Source: Candidatus Aegiribacteria sp.
GTDB lineage: Bacteria > Fermentibacterota > Fermentibacteria > Fermentibacterales > JCC-6
NCBI GenBank assembly: GCA_023138735.1
Contig: JAGLOY010000074.1
Span: 1 to 49,889 of the forward strand
DNA: 49,889 nt
Direction: 5' to 3'
Shown here: one piece after another, positions 25,524 to 34,474 of the stretch
How the letters are laid out: every line of letters starts with the position of its first letter
Numbering within the stretch: the first letter of the stretch is position 1
Program-made: the position numbers and the translations under genes
Notes under the pieces: model-generated
Database searches by the model: none
What the model was told of the DNA's origin: nothing
The model's input: the letters and a program-made list of their open reading frames with translations, nothing else

Positions 25524-25939
25524 TTTGCCATCTCCCTTGCCGCGAGTTTAAGCGGTCCTTTTAAACGCAGTTCCTCCGTAAATTCATTCATAACATTCGC
25601 GAATTTTGCTCCCTCTGCAGCCGAGATCCATTCCAGCCTGAGGCGACTGGTATCGATTCCAAAATCCTCAAGCAGGCGGTTCAGGAGGGATACGCGAGCC
25701 TGTGTCTTGTAATTGCCATCTTCGTAGTGGCAGTCTCCAGGATGACATCCTCCAATGAGAACCCCGTCGGCACCCTCATGGAATGCCCAGAGGATATGTT
25801 CAGGATCAACCCTGCTGGAACACATGAATCTTATATTAACTCCATTGGGTCTGTATTTCAGCCGGGAAGTGCCTGCCAGATCCGCGCCGGCGCTGGTACA
25901 CCATTTGCACAGAAAGCAGACTATCTTGGGCTCAAACAT
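25520..25939 (-). CDS. mvhD: MvhD-type 2Fe-2S linker subunit
   Basis: A 139-residue protein that connects hydrogenase MvhAG to HdrA. The family signature is visible: an N-terminal CFLCKWCTSAGAD, FMCSSRVDP and GGCHPGDCHY, whose cysteines bind the 2Fe-2S cluster. Length is normal. It begins one base inside the hdrA stop (TAATG) and overlaps the following gene by four bases. Confidence 0.93.
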   Translation of the reverse strand: MFEPKIVCFLCKWCTSAGADLAGTSRLKYRPNGVNIRFMCSSRVDPEHILWAFHEGADGVLIGGCHPGDCHYEDGNYKTQARVSLLNRLLEDFGIDTSRLRLEWISAAEGAKFANVMNEFTEELRLKGPLKLAAREMAK

Positions 25940-27894
25940 TACTCACCTCCCAAACTGGCTGTTACCATGGATTTGATCTGGGAATCTGAGAGATTCCTCT
26001 GTTGAGTCGCTCCGCAGGCGCATGCGGCCACGCAGGAGCCGCAGCCCTCGCAGAGAGCTTCATTGACGAGTGCTATTCCCTGCTCTTCATCGTATTCCCG
26101 GGCATCGTATGGACATACGGAAATGCAGATCCGGCAGCCGCCGCAGAGATCTTCATCGACCCATGCGATTGCGGGATCCTGCTCCAGGTGATCCCTTGAG
26201 AAGAGGGAGATCACCTTGCACGCCGCACCGCTGGCCTGGGCTACTGTTTCCGGTATGTCTTTTGGTCCCTGAGCAGCTCCGGCTATGAAAAACCCGCTGT
26301 TGATGCTTTCCACCGGGCGCAGCTTTGGATGGGCCTCGGCCAGGAATCCGTTTGGCCCGGTCTGTATTCTGAGTTTCTGTGCCAGCTCTGCCGTGCTGTC
26401 CTTCGGAATAACCGCAGTTGCCAGAACAACAAGATCAGCTGCTATTTCAATGTTTCTGCCGGTAAGGGTGTCCGTTCCCCAGACCACAGTCTTGTCACCG
26501 TCACGGAATATTTTTGCAACCTTTCCGCGGAGATAGATGATACCTTCTTCCTCTTCGGCATTTTGGTAGAATTCTTCGTAGCCTTTTCCACCTGTTCTGA
26601 TGTCTATATAGAAGATGTAGGGTTGGCCGTCATGAACACGGTGCTTGTACAGAAGTGCATGCTTCGTTGTATACATACAGCAGATCTTGGAGCAGTAGGG
26701 TTTGTATCGTTCGGGATCCCTTGAACCCGCGCACTGAACGAAAACGATCTCCTTCGGGACCATGCCGTCAGATGGTCTCTTCACCTCTCCGACAGTTGGG
26801 CCGGATGCTGACAGAAGGCGCTCGAAGGCCAGTCCGTCAATGACATCCGGAACATCGCCTGCACCATATTCGGCCAGGTCAGCAACTGGAAGGGTTTCAA
26901 AACCTGTTGCGGTTATGATGGCTCCAACTTCCTCTTCAACGAACTGGTCATTCTGCTCGAAATCTATTGCACCTATCTCGCATACCTTTTCGCACAGGCG
27001 GCATTGTCCTGATTTGAAGTAGATGCAGCTGTCCTGTTCAATCACCGGTTTATTGGGAACCGCCTGCGGGAAGGGAACGTAGATCGCCCCGTGTTTTGCA
27101 AGCTCCCTGTCAAAGACGGAGGAGACTTTTGCTGGACATTTCTCCATGCACAGACCGCAGCCGTTACATATGGACCAGTCCACAAAAGCGGCTTTCCGTC
27201 TTATCAAGACTTTAAAATTACCCACATATCCGTGAATCCCTTCGATCTCGGAATAAGTCATGAGTTCGATGTTCGGATGCTTGCCTGCCGCAACCATTTT
27301 CGGTGTGAGAATGCACTGAGAGCAATCCAGAGTCGGGAATGTTTCAGAAAGCTGGGCCATATGCCCGCCTATGGATGATTCCTTTTCTACAAGGATAACC
27401 TTGTAACCTGAATCGGCTATATCGAGGGCAGCCTGAATACCGGCGATGCCGCCGCCGATCACAAGAGCTTTCTTAGTAATCGATACTGGAATCGGCTCGA
27501 GTGACTCGTTCAGCTTTGTCTTCTGAACTATTGTAGCGACAATATGAATGGCCTTATTGGTCGCCTTTTCCCTGTCTGTATGGACCCAGCTGCACTGTTC
27601 ACGGATATTTGCGATTTCGCACTGCCATGGGTTGAGTCCCGCCTCTTCTGCGGCAGCTCTGAAAGTGGATTCATGGAGAGTGGGGGAGCAGGCGGCGATG
27701 ATAACGGCATCCAGTTTTTCTTCTACTATCTTTTCCCGGACGAGGGTCTGTCCTGGCTCGGAGCACATATAAATGTAATCCTGAGCATAGGCGACACCCT
27801 CCATTTCCTTTGCTTCCTCGGCCACACGTTTAACGTCGACCGTTTCAGCGATGTTTATACCGCAATGGCAGACGAAGACTCCAATTCTTTTCAT
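25939..27894 (-). CDS. hdrA: heterodisulfide reductase subunit A-like, HdrA
   Basis: The 651-residue FAD and iron-sulfur hub where electrons are bifurcated. The N-terminus has a VCHCG motif, and a CSPTLHE element follows. A Rossmann FAD site (ALVIGGGIAGIQAALD) is followed by an inserted Cys motif (TLDCSQCILTPKM). 4Fe-4S motifs follow: CNGCGLCMEKCP, CRLCEKVC, and near the C-terminus CGGCRICISVCP and CEGCGSCVAACACG. This is the standard HdrA plan, without a selenocysteine codon. It overlaps hdrB by four bases. In bacteria without CoM/CoB the HdrBC disulfide partner is unknown. Confidence 0.93.
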   Translation of the reverse strand: MKRIGVFVCHCGINIAETVDVKRVAEEAKEMEGVAYAQDYIYMCSEPGQTLVREKIVEEKLDAVIIAACSPTLHESTFRAAAEEAGLNPWQCEIANIREQCSWVHTDREKATNKAIHIVATIVQKTKLNESLEPIPVSITKKALVIGGGIAGIQAALDIADSGYKVILVEKESSIGGHMAQLSETFPTLDCSQCILTPKMVAAGKHPNIELMTYSEIEGIHGYVGNFKVLIRRKAAFVDWSICNGCGLCMEKCPAKVSSVFDRELAKHGAIYVPFPQAVPNKPVIEQDSCIYFKSGQCRLCEKVCEIGAIDFEQNDQFVEEEVGAIITATGFETLPVADLAEYGAGDVPDVIDGLAFERLLSASGPTVGEVKRPSDGMVPKEIVFVQCAGSRDPERYKPYCSKICCMYTTKHALLYKHRVHDGQPYIFYIDIRTGGKGYEEFYQNAEEEEGIIYLRGKVAKIFRDGDKTVVWGTDTLTGRNIEIAADLVVLATAVIPKDSTAELAQKLRIQTGPNGFLAEAHPKLRPVESINSGFFIAGAAQGPKDIPETVAQASGAACKVISLFSRDHLEQDPAIAWVDEDLCGGCRICISVCPYDAREYDEEQGIALVNEALCEGCGSCVAACACGATQQRNLSDSQIKSMVTASLGGE

Positions 27895-28835
27895 TCGGAG
27901 TCCCCCTTTCCGGTACTGCTGGCGATCTTGTCCAGAACAGGGGTAACATCAACATAATGCTTCTCGAACCCCTGCCTTCCGAATTCAACACCAAGTGCAA
28001 CTGAGAGAAGTTGCGTGAAATAGAATATGGGAAGAGGCGTGAAATCGGGATAAGCTTCACTTATAGCCTTCTGTCTTGAATCGAGGTTATAGAAACACAG
28101 TGGACAGCTGACCACAATCGCATCCGCTCCGTTGTTCCTGGCTGAAGTGAGTATTCTGTAGCACAGTCTTGTAGAAGCGTCGGGACTGGAGACCGACAGA
28201 TATGATCCGCAGCACTCAGTTCTGTAAGGATATTTCACGGGCTGGGCGTCCAGAGCGGTGATGAAATCCTCGATTATGGCAGGGTTTTCAGGGTCGTCCA
28301 GCTGTATTTCGTTCTGAGGTCTTAACATGACGCAGCCGTAGTAAGGTGCGATCTTTAGTCCCTTCAGTGATCTTTTGAGGCTTTCGGTTATCTTGTCGTA
28401 ACCCAGTTCATCGCGCAGGTATTCCATGAGATGAATCACTTTAACTTCGCCAGCGTAATCTTCCCATGGAGAATCATCCTTTTCAAGATAATCCCGCTCA
28501 GGTGTGTCATCGGCAAGGAAGGCATTTACTCTTTTCCTTATGATTTCATCTGATTTTATGCTGAAGTTTGTCCTTTTCAGGGTATTGTAACAGAAGTCGC
28601 ATATTGTTATAAGAATATCCCTTCCCGAATCACGTACATCTTTCAGAATTCTGGAAGGGGCAACCAGATTCATTACCCTTTCCTCAGATACCGGGGGAAC
28701 AGCCCCGCAGCAGGTCCATGTATCCAGCTCGTCCAGTTCGAAACCCAGTTTCACGGTAGCATCCCGTGCTGAGCGGTCGAGATGGGAGGACCTTTCATTC
28801 AGGGCACAGCCCGGATAGTAAGCAATCTTGGCCAT
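27891..28835 (-). CDS. hdrB: heterodisulfide reductase subunit B-like, HdrB
   Basis: A 314-residue protein starting MAKIAYYPGC. The longer open frame begins at 28943, but the ATG at 28835 has ctggagg before it and the family-typical start. It has two CCG domains: CCGAV near residue 42 with ICDFCYN, and YGCVMLRP with ECCGSYLS and CPLCFYN. These bind the non-cubane 4Fe-4S clusters that reduce disulfides in HdrB. The substrate in this organism is not known, since the operon has nothing for CoM or CoB synthesis. Confidence 0.93.
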   Translation of the reverse strand: MAKIAYYPGCALNERSSHLDRSARDATVKLGFELDELDTWTCCGAVPPVSEERVMNLVAPSRILKDVRDSGRDILITICDFCYNTLKRTNFSIKSDEIIRKRVNAFLADDTPERDYLEKDDSPWEDYAGEVKVIHLMEYLRDELGYDKITESLKRSLKGLKIAPYYGCVMLRPQNEIQLDDPENPAIIEDFITALDAQPVKYPYRTECCGSYLSVSSPDASTRLCYRILTSARNNGADAIVVSCPLCFYNLDSRQKAISEAYPDFTPLPIFYFTQLLSVALGVEFGRQGFEKHYVDVTPVLDKIASSTGKGDSE

Positions 28836-28848
28836 GTTTCCTCCAGTT

Positions 28849-29292
28849 CTAGGTTGCCAGTTTTCTATAGACGCCAACAAGCCCAGGCTGAGGGACGGAG
28901 GCTGCCAATTCCGGGCTGATCTGATCCGGGCCGAAATGGTCAATTCCCTCGTCCATCGCTATCTGTCTGAGTGCATCCATTACTGCCTGTATGTCGATTC
29001 CCTTTGGACATCTGACTGTACACTGGAAGCAGCTTGCACATATCCATATCGAGCAGCTGTTGATAATGTCATCACTTTGTCCCAGCTGAGCCAGTCGCAA
29101 AATCCTGTTAGGGAGAATGTCCATCTCCTGGGCCAGGGGACATCCGGATGAGCAGTTTCCGCACTGATAGCAGGCGTCCGTATGCTGCCCGCTCAATGCA
29201 TCCACCCGCTTCTTGAACCCGGCATTGACAGTTTCACGGGTCAGGCGGATCGGAGGGCTTTTGGAGGGAGCCAACCCCGTTTTTTCACTCAT
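28849..29292 (-). CDS. hdrC: heterodisulfide reductase subunit C-like, HdrC
   Basis: A 147-residue protein with two 4Fe-4S motifs, CYQCGNCSSGCPLA and CASCFQCTVRCPKG, which pass electrons from HdrA to HdrB. The ATG at 29292 is chosen because it forms the four-base ATGA overlap with the protease gene and has aggaga upstream. The frame upstream to 29340 has no start signal. Confidence 0.92.
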   Translation of the reverse strand: MSEKTGLAPSKSPPIRLTRETVNAGFKKRVDALSGQHTDACYQCGNCSSGCPLAQEMDILPNRILRLAQLGQSDDIINSCSIWICASCFQCTVRCPKGIDIQAVMDALRQIAMDEGIDHFGPDQISPELAASVPQPGLVGVYRKLAT

Positions 29293-29816
29293 ACAGCAAA
29301 TTCTCCTCTCGGTGTGGTATTGTAGCCATGTACCATGCAATTGGAAAGAAGCTCTCGATTGATAATCTCTTCAGCAAATTCAGGGAGAAGGTCCTCAAGT
29401 GCAGGGGAAAGACCATCTTTATACACTTCAGGCCGGATTATTTCGATCCCGTAAATCTTAACGTATTCGGGCATTGATAGTCCCAGTGCATTACCGATAT
29501 CCGTAAGCTGTTCTATGGAATAATGATGAGCCGAGATCGGTGAAGCGCTTCTTTTCCGAAACTCGATCTCCAGAAGTTCACCCGGTTCTGCCTGGCCGGT
29601 CGTGATGGAGTCTATGATGATAAGCCGACTGTATCCTGATATTTCACCCACCAGCCTGATGAGAGAAACGGAAGTGGAAAGTACTTTCACTCCTGAGCCT
29701 GCTGCCAATCTATTCCCGATGACTTCAGCCACAGAGCAGCCTACTCCATCATCGCCGAGGATCGGATTTCCAAGACCCAGGATCATCGTGCTGCTGGGAA
29801 TTGTTTCAGTATTCAA
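29289..29816 (-). CDS. hydrogenase maturation protease (HycI/HoxW type)
   Basis: A 175-residue endopeptidase that trims the C-terminus of the [NiFe] large subunit after nickel insertion. The family motif GLGNPILGDDGVG is near the N-terminus, followed by IIIDSITTG and SAHHYS, whose acidic and His residues contact nickel. The start is TTG at 29816; the only nearby ATG (29786) would begin at the first strand (MILGLGNP) and has no ribosome binding site. It is the first gene of the hydrogenase operon and overlaps hdrC. Confidence 0.88.
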   Translation of the reverse strand: MNTETIPSSTMILGLGNPILGDDGVGCSVAEVIGNRLAAGSGVKVLSTSVSLIRLVGEISGYSRLIIIDSITTGQAEPGELLEIEFRKRSASPISAHHYSIEQLTDIGNALGLSMPEYVKIYGIEIIRPEVYKDGLSPALEDLLPEFAEEIINRELLSNCMVHGYNTTPRGEFAV

Positions 29817-29852
29817 TTGGTACCGGTCTAGTCTAACCGGTGGAGCCCCCCC

Positions 29853-30200
29853 TCAGGGTCCTCTAACAGAACCTGTCTCTATGGCGTAATCAAAATAATA
29901 CCAGAAATAATATACGATTTCCTCATTTGAGAATGTGTCTATCAGCTCCGCACTGACAATAGAATCTAAAGTGCTGTTCACTTCCGAAGATTCATTCCTG
30001 GCTGCCTCAAGCAGAAGACCAACATGCCCGCAGTCTTCTCTACCTGAGATGGCATCAAACTCCGTCTGTACATGATCTGGAAGGGATGCCCTGAAAGTAT
30101 CAAGTCTTTTCTGCCTACCTTCAGCCCTGGTTTCAGTGTTGCAGGATGAGATCATGAGTATAACCAGAAGGAACAGAATCATATAAGTGGAAAATGTCAC
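29853..30200 (-). CDS. small lipoprotein, unknown function
   Basis: A 115-residue protein with a lipoprotein signal: MTFSTYMILFLLVILMISSC, the last residue being the lipid-bearing Cys. The mature part is short, acidic and helical, with no motif that I recognise. GTG at 30200 overlaps the previous stop as GTGA, so it is coupled to the PorV-like gene. Its stop is 36 bases before the start of the hydrogenase protease, so one long transcript is possible. An inverted ACCGGT pair lies in that gap. Confidence 0.7.
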   Translation of the reverse strand: MTFSTYMILFLLVILMISSCNTETRAEGRQKRLDTFRASLPDHVQTEFDAISGREDCGHVGLLLEAARNESSEVNSTLDSIVSAELIDTFSNEEIVYYFWYYFDYAIETGSVRGP

Positions 30201-31105
30201 AGAGTAATGCCAAGGCTGAATCTGTGAATGGTTCCAAGATCAGCAAAAGGTTTGAACGCATAATCGAAGGAGAACTTGTTCCAGTTTGTGCCCCCGCCGA
30301 ATGCAAGTGCATCGAAGAAGCTTCCGCCAGCGTTATCGGCAGCGTTCTTGTCATGGAGATTCCCCCCGGCCCGCAGGGAAAGCATATCCAGAGGAGAATA
30401 CTCAATTCCGAGGGCCGCATCGAAGTCTCCCTGAAGTGGATAACTTACGTCGGCGGCAACCAGCAGCTTGTCATCCATGAATTTCGCCGATGCTCCTGCT
30501 GCAATTGTTGTTGGCATCGGATCATTCTCCTGATAGAATGCCTTGGTCTGAATACCTGCGTTTCTGATGACGAATCCGAATGAAACAAGAGCGGGTTTAT
30601 ACCATGCGCCAATATCGACAAGAAATGCATTCCCGCTGTATGAATCGATGCTTGAATAAACGAACTTGGCGGTAGTTCCGACGGAAAGCGTATTTCCGAA
30701 TTTATGTACGTAGGTTCCCCCGAGTGCAACACTGTTAGTGCTGAATTCCTCACCGGTTCCTGTGGGGTTCACCATAGAGGTTCTTAGAAAACTGCCTCCG
30801 TAAAAATAATTCACGGAAACACCAACTAGATCATTCCCTGAAGGATTTACCCATCCTGCGAAGCCGGCCTGCATATCCATCAGATAGCCGGTATAAGTGG
30901 AAGTGAACATCTGATCCTGTAACCCGGCCAATGTAGCGGGATTCCAGTACAGACCCATAGGGTCCCCGGGCACTGCTGTGAAAGCGCCCCCCATCGCAAC
31001 AGCTCTGGCTCCTACGGGCACTTGCAGGAAGGCGAAACCTGCCGTACCGGCAGATGCGGAGCCTGATAGTATTGCCAGCATGACTGCTGCCAGAATTTTC
31101 TTCAT
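30197..31105 (-). CDS. PorV/PorQ-like outer membrane protein
   Basis: 302 residues starting at 31105 (ggag 8 bases upstream), with signal peptide MKKILAAVMLAILSGSASA. The mature start, GTAGFAFLQVPVGARAVAMG, followed by DPMGLYWNPATLAG, is typical of the PorV/UPF0164 family of 14-strand beta barrels. In type IX secretion, PorV carries cargo with C-terminal sorting domains to the cell surface; three such cargo proteins are encoded in this window. Members of this family also occur as general barrels, so the link to sorting is inference. Confidence 0.85.
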   Translation of the reverse strand: MKKILAAVMLAILSGSASAGTAGFAFLQVPVGARAVAMGGAFTAVPGDPMGLYWNPATLAGLQDQMFTSTYTGYLMDMQAGFAGWVNPSGNDLVGVSVNYFYGGSFLRTSMVNPTGTGEEFSTNSVALGGTYVHKFGNTLSVGTTAKFVYSSIDSYSGNAFLVDIGAWYKPALVSFGFVIRNAGIQTKAFYQENDPMPTTIAAGASAKFMDDKLLVAADVSYPLQGDFDAALGIEYSPLDMLSLRAGGNLHDKNAADNAGGSFFDALAFGGGTNWNKFSFDYAFKPFADLGTIHRFSLGITL

Positions 31106-31157
31106 TGATATTCTCCGTTTCGCAATTCTTTTTAGAATAACAGATAGCCTATGACCA

Positions 31158-31592
31158 TTAATAGGCCCGGTCAACAGGGGAAAATGCCCATATTACTGCC
31201 ACACTATCACTCCTGAAACCTCTGATCATGTCATATGCGCAGACAATCAAACGTTTTCCCTCAGATACCTGTACCGAATCGAGCCTTAGAACAGGACAAT
31301 CATCCGGCATTGTATCCTCTAAAAACCAGTCCTCTCCCTCCAGTCTTAGACCCAAGTCAAGGATATTGTTCCCGCCCAGGGCTGCGTAGAAACCTCCAGT
31401 TGACGAATTCAAGGGAGGATAGACAAACAAAGTGCAGGGTTCAAGCAGGTTGAGACTCCAGGTGATTGTTCCGGCTCCTGTATATCCCTGGGATGATAAT
31501 CTCTCTAGGATAGATAGGGCTTCCGAATGCAGTGTACCTCCCGATAATGGGATCACCGCCGCCAGCATGAAGAAGATAACAATCCTTTTCAA
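31158..31592 (-). CDS. secreted protein, unknown function
   Basis: 144 residues starting with TTG and a signal peptide (MKRIVIFFMLAAVIPLSGG). The mature part looks like a short beta-rich domain with two separated Cys residues that could form a disulfide. It lies one base after the ABC permease stop and just before the PorV-like gene, in the same run. Not recognised. Confidence 0.65.
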   Translation of the reverse strand: MKRIVIFFMLAAVIPLSGGTLHSEALSILERLSSQGYTGAGTITWSLNLLEPCTLFVYPPLNSSTGGFYAALGGNNILDLGLRLEGEDWFLEDTMPDDCPVLRLDSVQVSEGKRLIVCAYDMIRGFRSDSVAVIWAFSPVDRAY

Positions 31593-31593
31593 A

Positions 31594-32385
31594 TCAATCC
31601 TTAATCCCGGATCTGCTGTAACTTGCTACAATCCGCTTCTGAACAAAAAGGAACAGGATTACAAGAGGTATTGTGGAAAATGTTGAAGCCGCCATCAGAA
31701 GCTCGAAGTTGCTGGACTGTTCCTGATTGAAATACGAAAGCCCCACCTGAAGTACTCTGAGGTTCTCCGAATGCGTTACAACCAGGGGCCACATGAAACT
31801 GTTCCATGATCCTATGATGTTGAACAGAATGACCGTGACGATAACCGGTTTTGAAAGAGGCAGGACAACCTTCCAAAGATACTTCAGCCTCCCGCAGCCA
31901 TCAAGAATAGCTGCTTCGTACAGTGTCTTCGGAATAGTCTTGAAATGCTGCCTGAAAAGGAATATGCTGAAAACATTCGTCGTCCAGGGTATTATCAGAG
32001 CCATATAGGTATTTATCCAGCCGAGCTTTGCAAGAATGACATATGAGGGAGCGAGGTAAACAGGCTGAGGTACCATCATCGTTGAAAGGAAGAGCAGGAA
32101 AAGAAAATTCCTTCCCTTGTATTTCATTGTAGCAAAGGAATACGCAGCCAGACTGGCTGTTACAAGTACCCCTGCTACGGTAAGCAGTGTAACAAATAGT
32201 GTGTTTAGAAAATATCTGCCGAATGGTACTTTAGTCCATGCTTCAACGTAATTGCTCAGGCCTCCCTGCTGGAGAGAGGTGTTAACCATCCAGAGGAAAG
32301 GGAGCAGCATGACAATGCCACCCAGTATCAGGAAGAAATGTTTCGTGATACTCTTTACTGCCGTTCTCCGATTCAACAGCATCAT
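31594..32385 (-). CDS. sugar-type ABC transporter permease (MalG/UgpE class)
   Basis: 263 residues, taken from the ATG at 32385, which forms an ATGA overlap with the preceding permease; the open frame extends to 32655 without coding character. It has six membrane helices, and the EAA loop, which docks the ATPase, is EAAILDGCGRLKYLWKVVLP. This is the inner-membrane half of a binding-protein-dependent carbohydrate importer. Neither an ATPase nor a substrate-binding protein is encoded nearby; an ATPase shared between systems, as with MsmX in Firmicutes, would solve this. Confidence 0.9.
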   Translation of the reverse strand: MMLLNRRTAVKSITKHFFLILGGIVMLLPFLWMVNTSLQQGGLSNYVEAWTKVPFGRYFLNTLFVTLLTVAGVLVTASLAAYSFATMKYKGRNFLFLLFLSTMMVPQPVYLAPSYVILAKLGWINTYMALIIPWTTNVFSIFLFRQHFKTIPKTLYEAAILDGCGRLKYLWKVVLPLSKPVIVTVILFNIIGSWNSFMWPLVVTHSENLRVLQVGLSYFNQEQSSNFELLMAASTFSTIPLVILFLFVQKRIVASYSRSGIKD

Positions 32386-33326
32386 GAGTAATACACCCGC
32401 CTGCCCGCAATCCTGCGCTGAGCGATCGTAAGCGAAAGCAGGATAAGAAAAAGGAACACGGAGATAGCGCTCGCATACCCGATATCGAATCGATCGAATG
32501 CTTTCTGGAACAGGTAGAATACCATTACATTTGTTGTCCCCAGCGGTCCCCCGCCGGGAGGAGGTGTCATAACGTAAACCAGCGCAAATGTTTTGAACGA
32601 TACGATAGTGCTCATGATGAGCACATAGTAGGTTGTAGGTGATAGAAGGGGCCACGTGATGTGACGGAATGTGCCCCAGGCACCTGCTCCATCCAGTTTT
32701 GCCGCTTCGTAGTATGTCTCGTCAATGTTCTCGAGACCTGCCAGGAATAGAACGGTATTGTATCCTGTACTCTTCCATACGCTGACCATCATCAGAGATA
32801 CAAGGGCCAGGCTGGGTCCAGCCAGAACTCCCTTCGGGTGTATTCCGAGAGGAGAGAGCATCATTTCGAAAATACCTCGTGGTTCCCGCAGCCACAGCAG
32901 CGGCTCTCCGCCCAGGGCGGTGATAATCTGGTTTATGGGACCTGCTTCCGGGTTATACAGCCATGTCCATACGACGGAGATGGCCACTGCGGATGTTACA
33001 ACCGGGAGGAAGTAGATGGTTCTGTAAAAACTCTTCCCTGCCAATTTGCGCCTTAGAAGCATCGCCAGGAAAAGCGGAATCAGCAATCCCGCAGGGACAA
33101 CACCCAGAACAAAGAAAACCGTATTTAGAACACTCTGCCAGAAACGGGCATCGGAAAGCATACGGGCATAATTCGCAAAACCAACGAATCCGTGAAATCC
33201 ACCGATGTCGTAATCCGTGAATGAGGCCGTAAAGGAACTGAGAATAGGCAGGGTTCTGAAAACCAGCACTATGATCAGCGCCGGAAGGATGTAAAAATAA
33301 GGGCCAAGCTTAGTTCGAATTTTCAA
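32382..33326 (-). CDS. sugar-type ABC transporter permease (MalF/UgpA class)
   Basis: 314 residues with six or more membrane helices. The EAA loop is EAAKLDGAGAWGTFRHITWP. The N-terminal segment (YFYILPALIIVLVF) and a loop before the third helix are typical of the MalF/UgpA partner. It overlaps its neighbours by four bases on both sides (comEC-like gene upstream, MalG-type permease downstream), so all three are translated together. The substrate cannot be told. Confidence 0.9.
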   Translation of the reverse strand: MKIRTKLGPYFYILPALIIVLVFRTLPILSSFTASFTDYDIGGFHGFVGFANYARMLSDARFWQSVLNTVFFVLGVVPAGLLIPLFLAMLLRRKLAGKSFYRTIYFLPVVTSAVAISVVWTWLYNPEAGPINQIITALGGEPLLWLREPRGIFEMMLSPLGIHPKGVLAGPSLALVSLMMVSVWKSTGYNTVLFLAGLENIDETYYEAAKLDGAGAWGTFRHITWPLLSPTTYYVLIMSTIVSFKTFALVYVMTPPPGGGPLGTTNVMVFYLFQKAFDRFDIGYASAISVFLFLILLSLTIAQRRIAGRRVYYS

Positions 33327-34417
33327 TGGTAATCCCTAATCTGAATCCCGGCCATAAGAGTAGAAATACTGAAAACCTCTCCGTCGGTTTGCACAACAAT
33401 AGTTCCCTGCGTGTCAGTTCGCAAGATTTCTGAACCCAGTTCCTGATAGATCTCAATAACCAGTGGGTGCGGATGCCCGAATCTATTATCCCTGCCTGCC
33501 GAGAATACCGCTATCTGCGGGTTCAACCTTCTCAAGTACGGAGGGAAAACCGAAGTGAGACTGCCATGATGGGGCACTTTCACTACTGTCACCGGCAGAG
33601 CTTCTGGAGTAAGCATTCTTTCAGATTTCTCTTCCATATCTCCGGTCAGAAGGGTGGAGAAATTTCCGCATGTAATCCTTAGAACTGCGGAATTCTCGTT
33701 GAGATTGAGATTGATCTCTTCCGCACCCGCTGATACCACGCAGGCGGTAACGAGAGGTGAAAGCTGCAGGATCATTCCTGTCTCAAAGAACCTGTAGCTG
33801 CAGCCAGCATCCATGACCGAGCTAAGGAAGTCTTCGTACACCCAGGATGAATAGGGCATTCCCGGGTCAAACACTTCAAGAACGGTGAAGTTTCTCATCA
33901 CAGAAGCAAGGCCTCCAACGTGGTCCGCATGGGGATGCGAGAAAGAGAGAATATCGATGGTGTCAACGCCCAGTTCACGGAGGCGGAATACCACCACCGG
34001 TTCAAGGGGACCGCCCGCATCAGGTCCACCGTCGAACAGAAGAGTTTTCCCCCCGACAGCCTCTACCAGAATAGCGTCCCCCTGGCCGACATCCAGATAG
34101 GAGACTATCAGAGCAGGGGAGAGAGAATCCACTTTCTCGATCCAGTGAAGAGTGTCCGCAGCAGGGACAAAACTGGTATCCACGAAGATCAGATCTTCCA
34201 GCATCGTGACCGTTCCCGGACCAATACCACTTACGTATTCAAGTTCGGACAATTCCATGAAAGGACCGTACAGTGTTCTGTACTCTACGATACCCGAAGC
34301 CTTGATCGGACCGATACCCGGAAGAGTCTGAAGCGTCCATTCGTCCGCAGTGTTAATATTGACGGAGTCATTTGATAGCAAAGAAAAAGATAATAGAACG
34401 ACGAAAATCCAGTTCAT
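33323..34417 (-). CDS. helix-hairpin-helix plus metallo-beta-lactamase protein (ComEC C-terminal-like)
   Basis: 364 residues. A signal peptide or anchor (MNWIFVVLLSFSLLSNDS) is followed by a ComEA-like DNA-binding region with two hairpins (INTADEWTLQTLPGIGPIKA and VSGIGPGTV). Then comes a metallo-beta-lactamase domain as at the end of ComEC: YLDVGQGDAILV, DGGPD, SHPHADHVGG, LLTGDME, VPHHGS. All metal ligands appear present. The transmembrane channel part of ComEC is absent, so this is a secreted or periplasmic DNA-binding hydrolase, perhaps a nuclease or nucleotide phosphoesterase. Heading an operon with sugar permeases is odd. Confidence 0.88.
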   Translation of the reverse strand: MNWIFVVLLSFSLLSNDSVNINTADEWTLQTLPGIGPIKASGIVEYRTLYGPFMELSELEYVSGIGPGTVTMLEDLIFVDTSFVPAADTLHWIEKVDSLSPALIVSYLDVGQGDAILVEAVGGKTLLFDGGPDAGGPLEPVVVFRLRELGVDTIDILSFSHPHADHVGGLASVMRNFTVLEVFDPGMPYSSWVYEDFLSSVMDAGCSYRFFETGMILQLSPLVTACVVSAGAEEINLNLNENSAVLRITCGNFSTLLTGDMEEKSERMLTPEALPVTVVKVPHHGSLTSVFPPYLRRLNPQIAVFSAGRDNRFGHPHPLVIEIYQELGSEILRTDTQGTIVVQTDGEVFSISTLMAGIQIRDYH

Positions 34418-34474
34418 TACTTGACAATCCTCTCTCTCAGGTTAAGCTTACCTATAATAAGAAAGGAGGTTCTA

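Noticed and set aside
32386..32655. 90-codon N-terminal extension of the MalG-type permease
   Set aside because: It overlaps the MalF-type gene in another frame; the ATGA overlap at 32382-32385 gives the natural start.
34421..34458. TTGACA and TATAAT as the promoter of the 17-residue-repeat gene
   Set aside because: The hexamers are 26 bases apart, too far for a sigma-70-type promoter.
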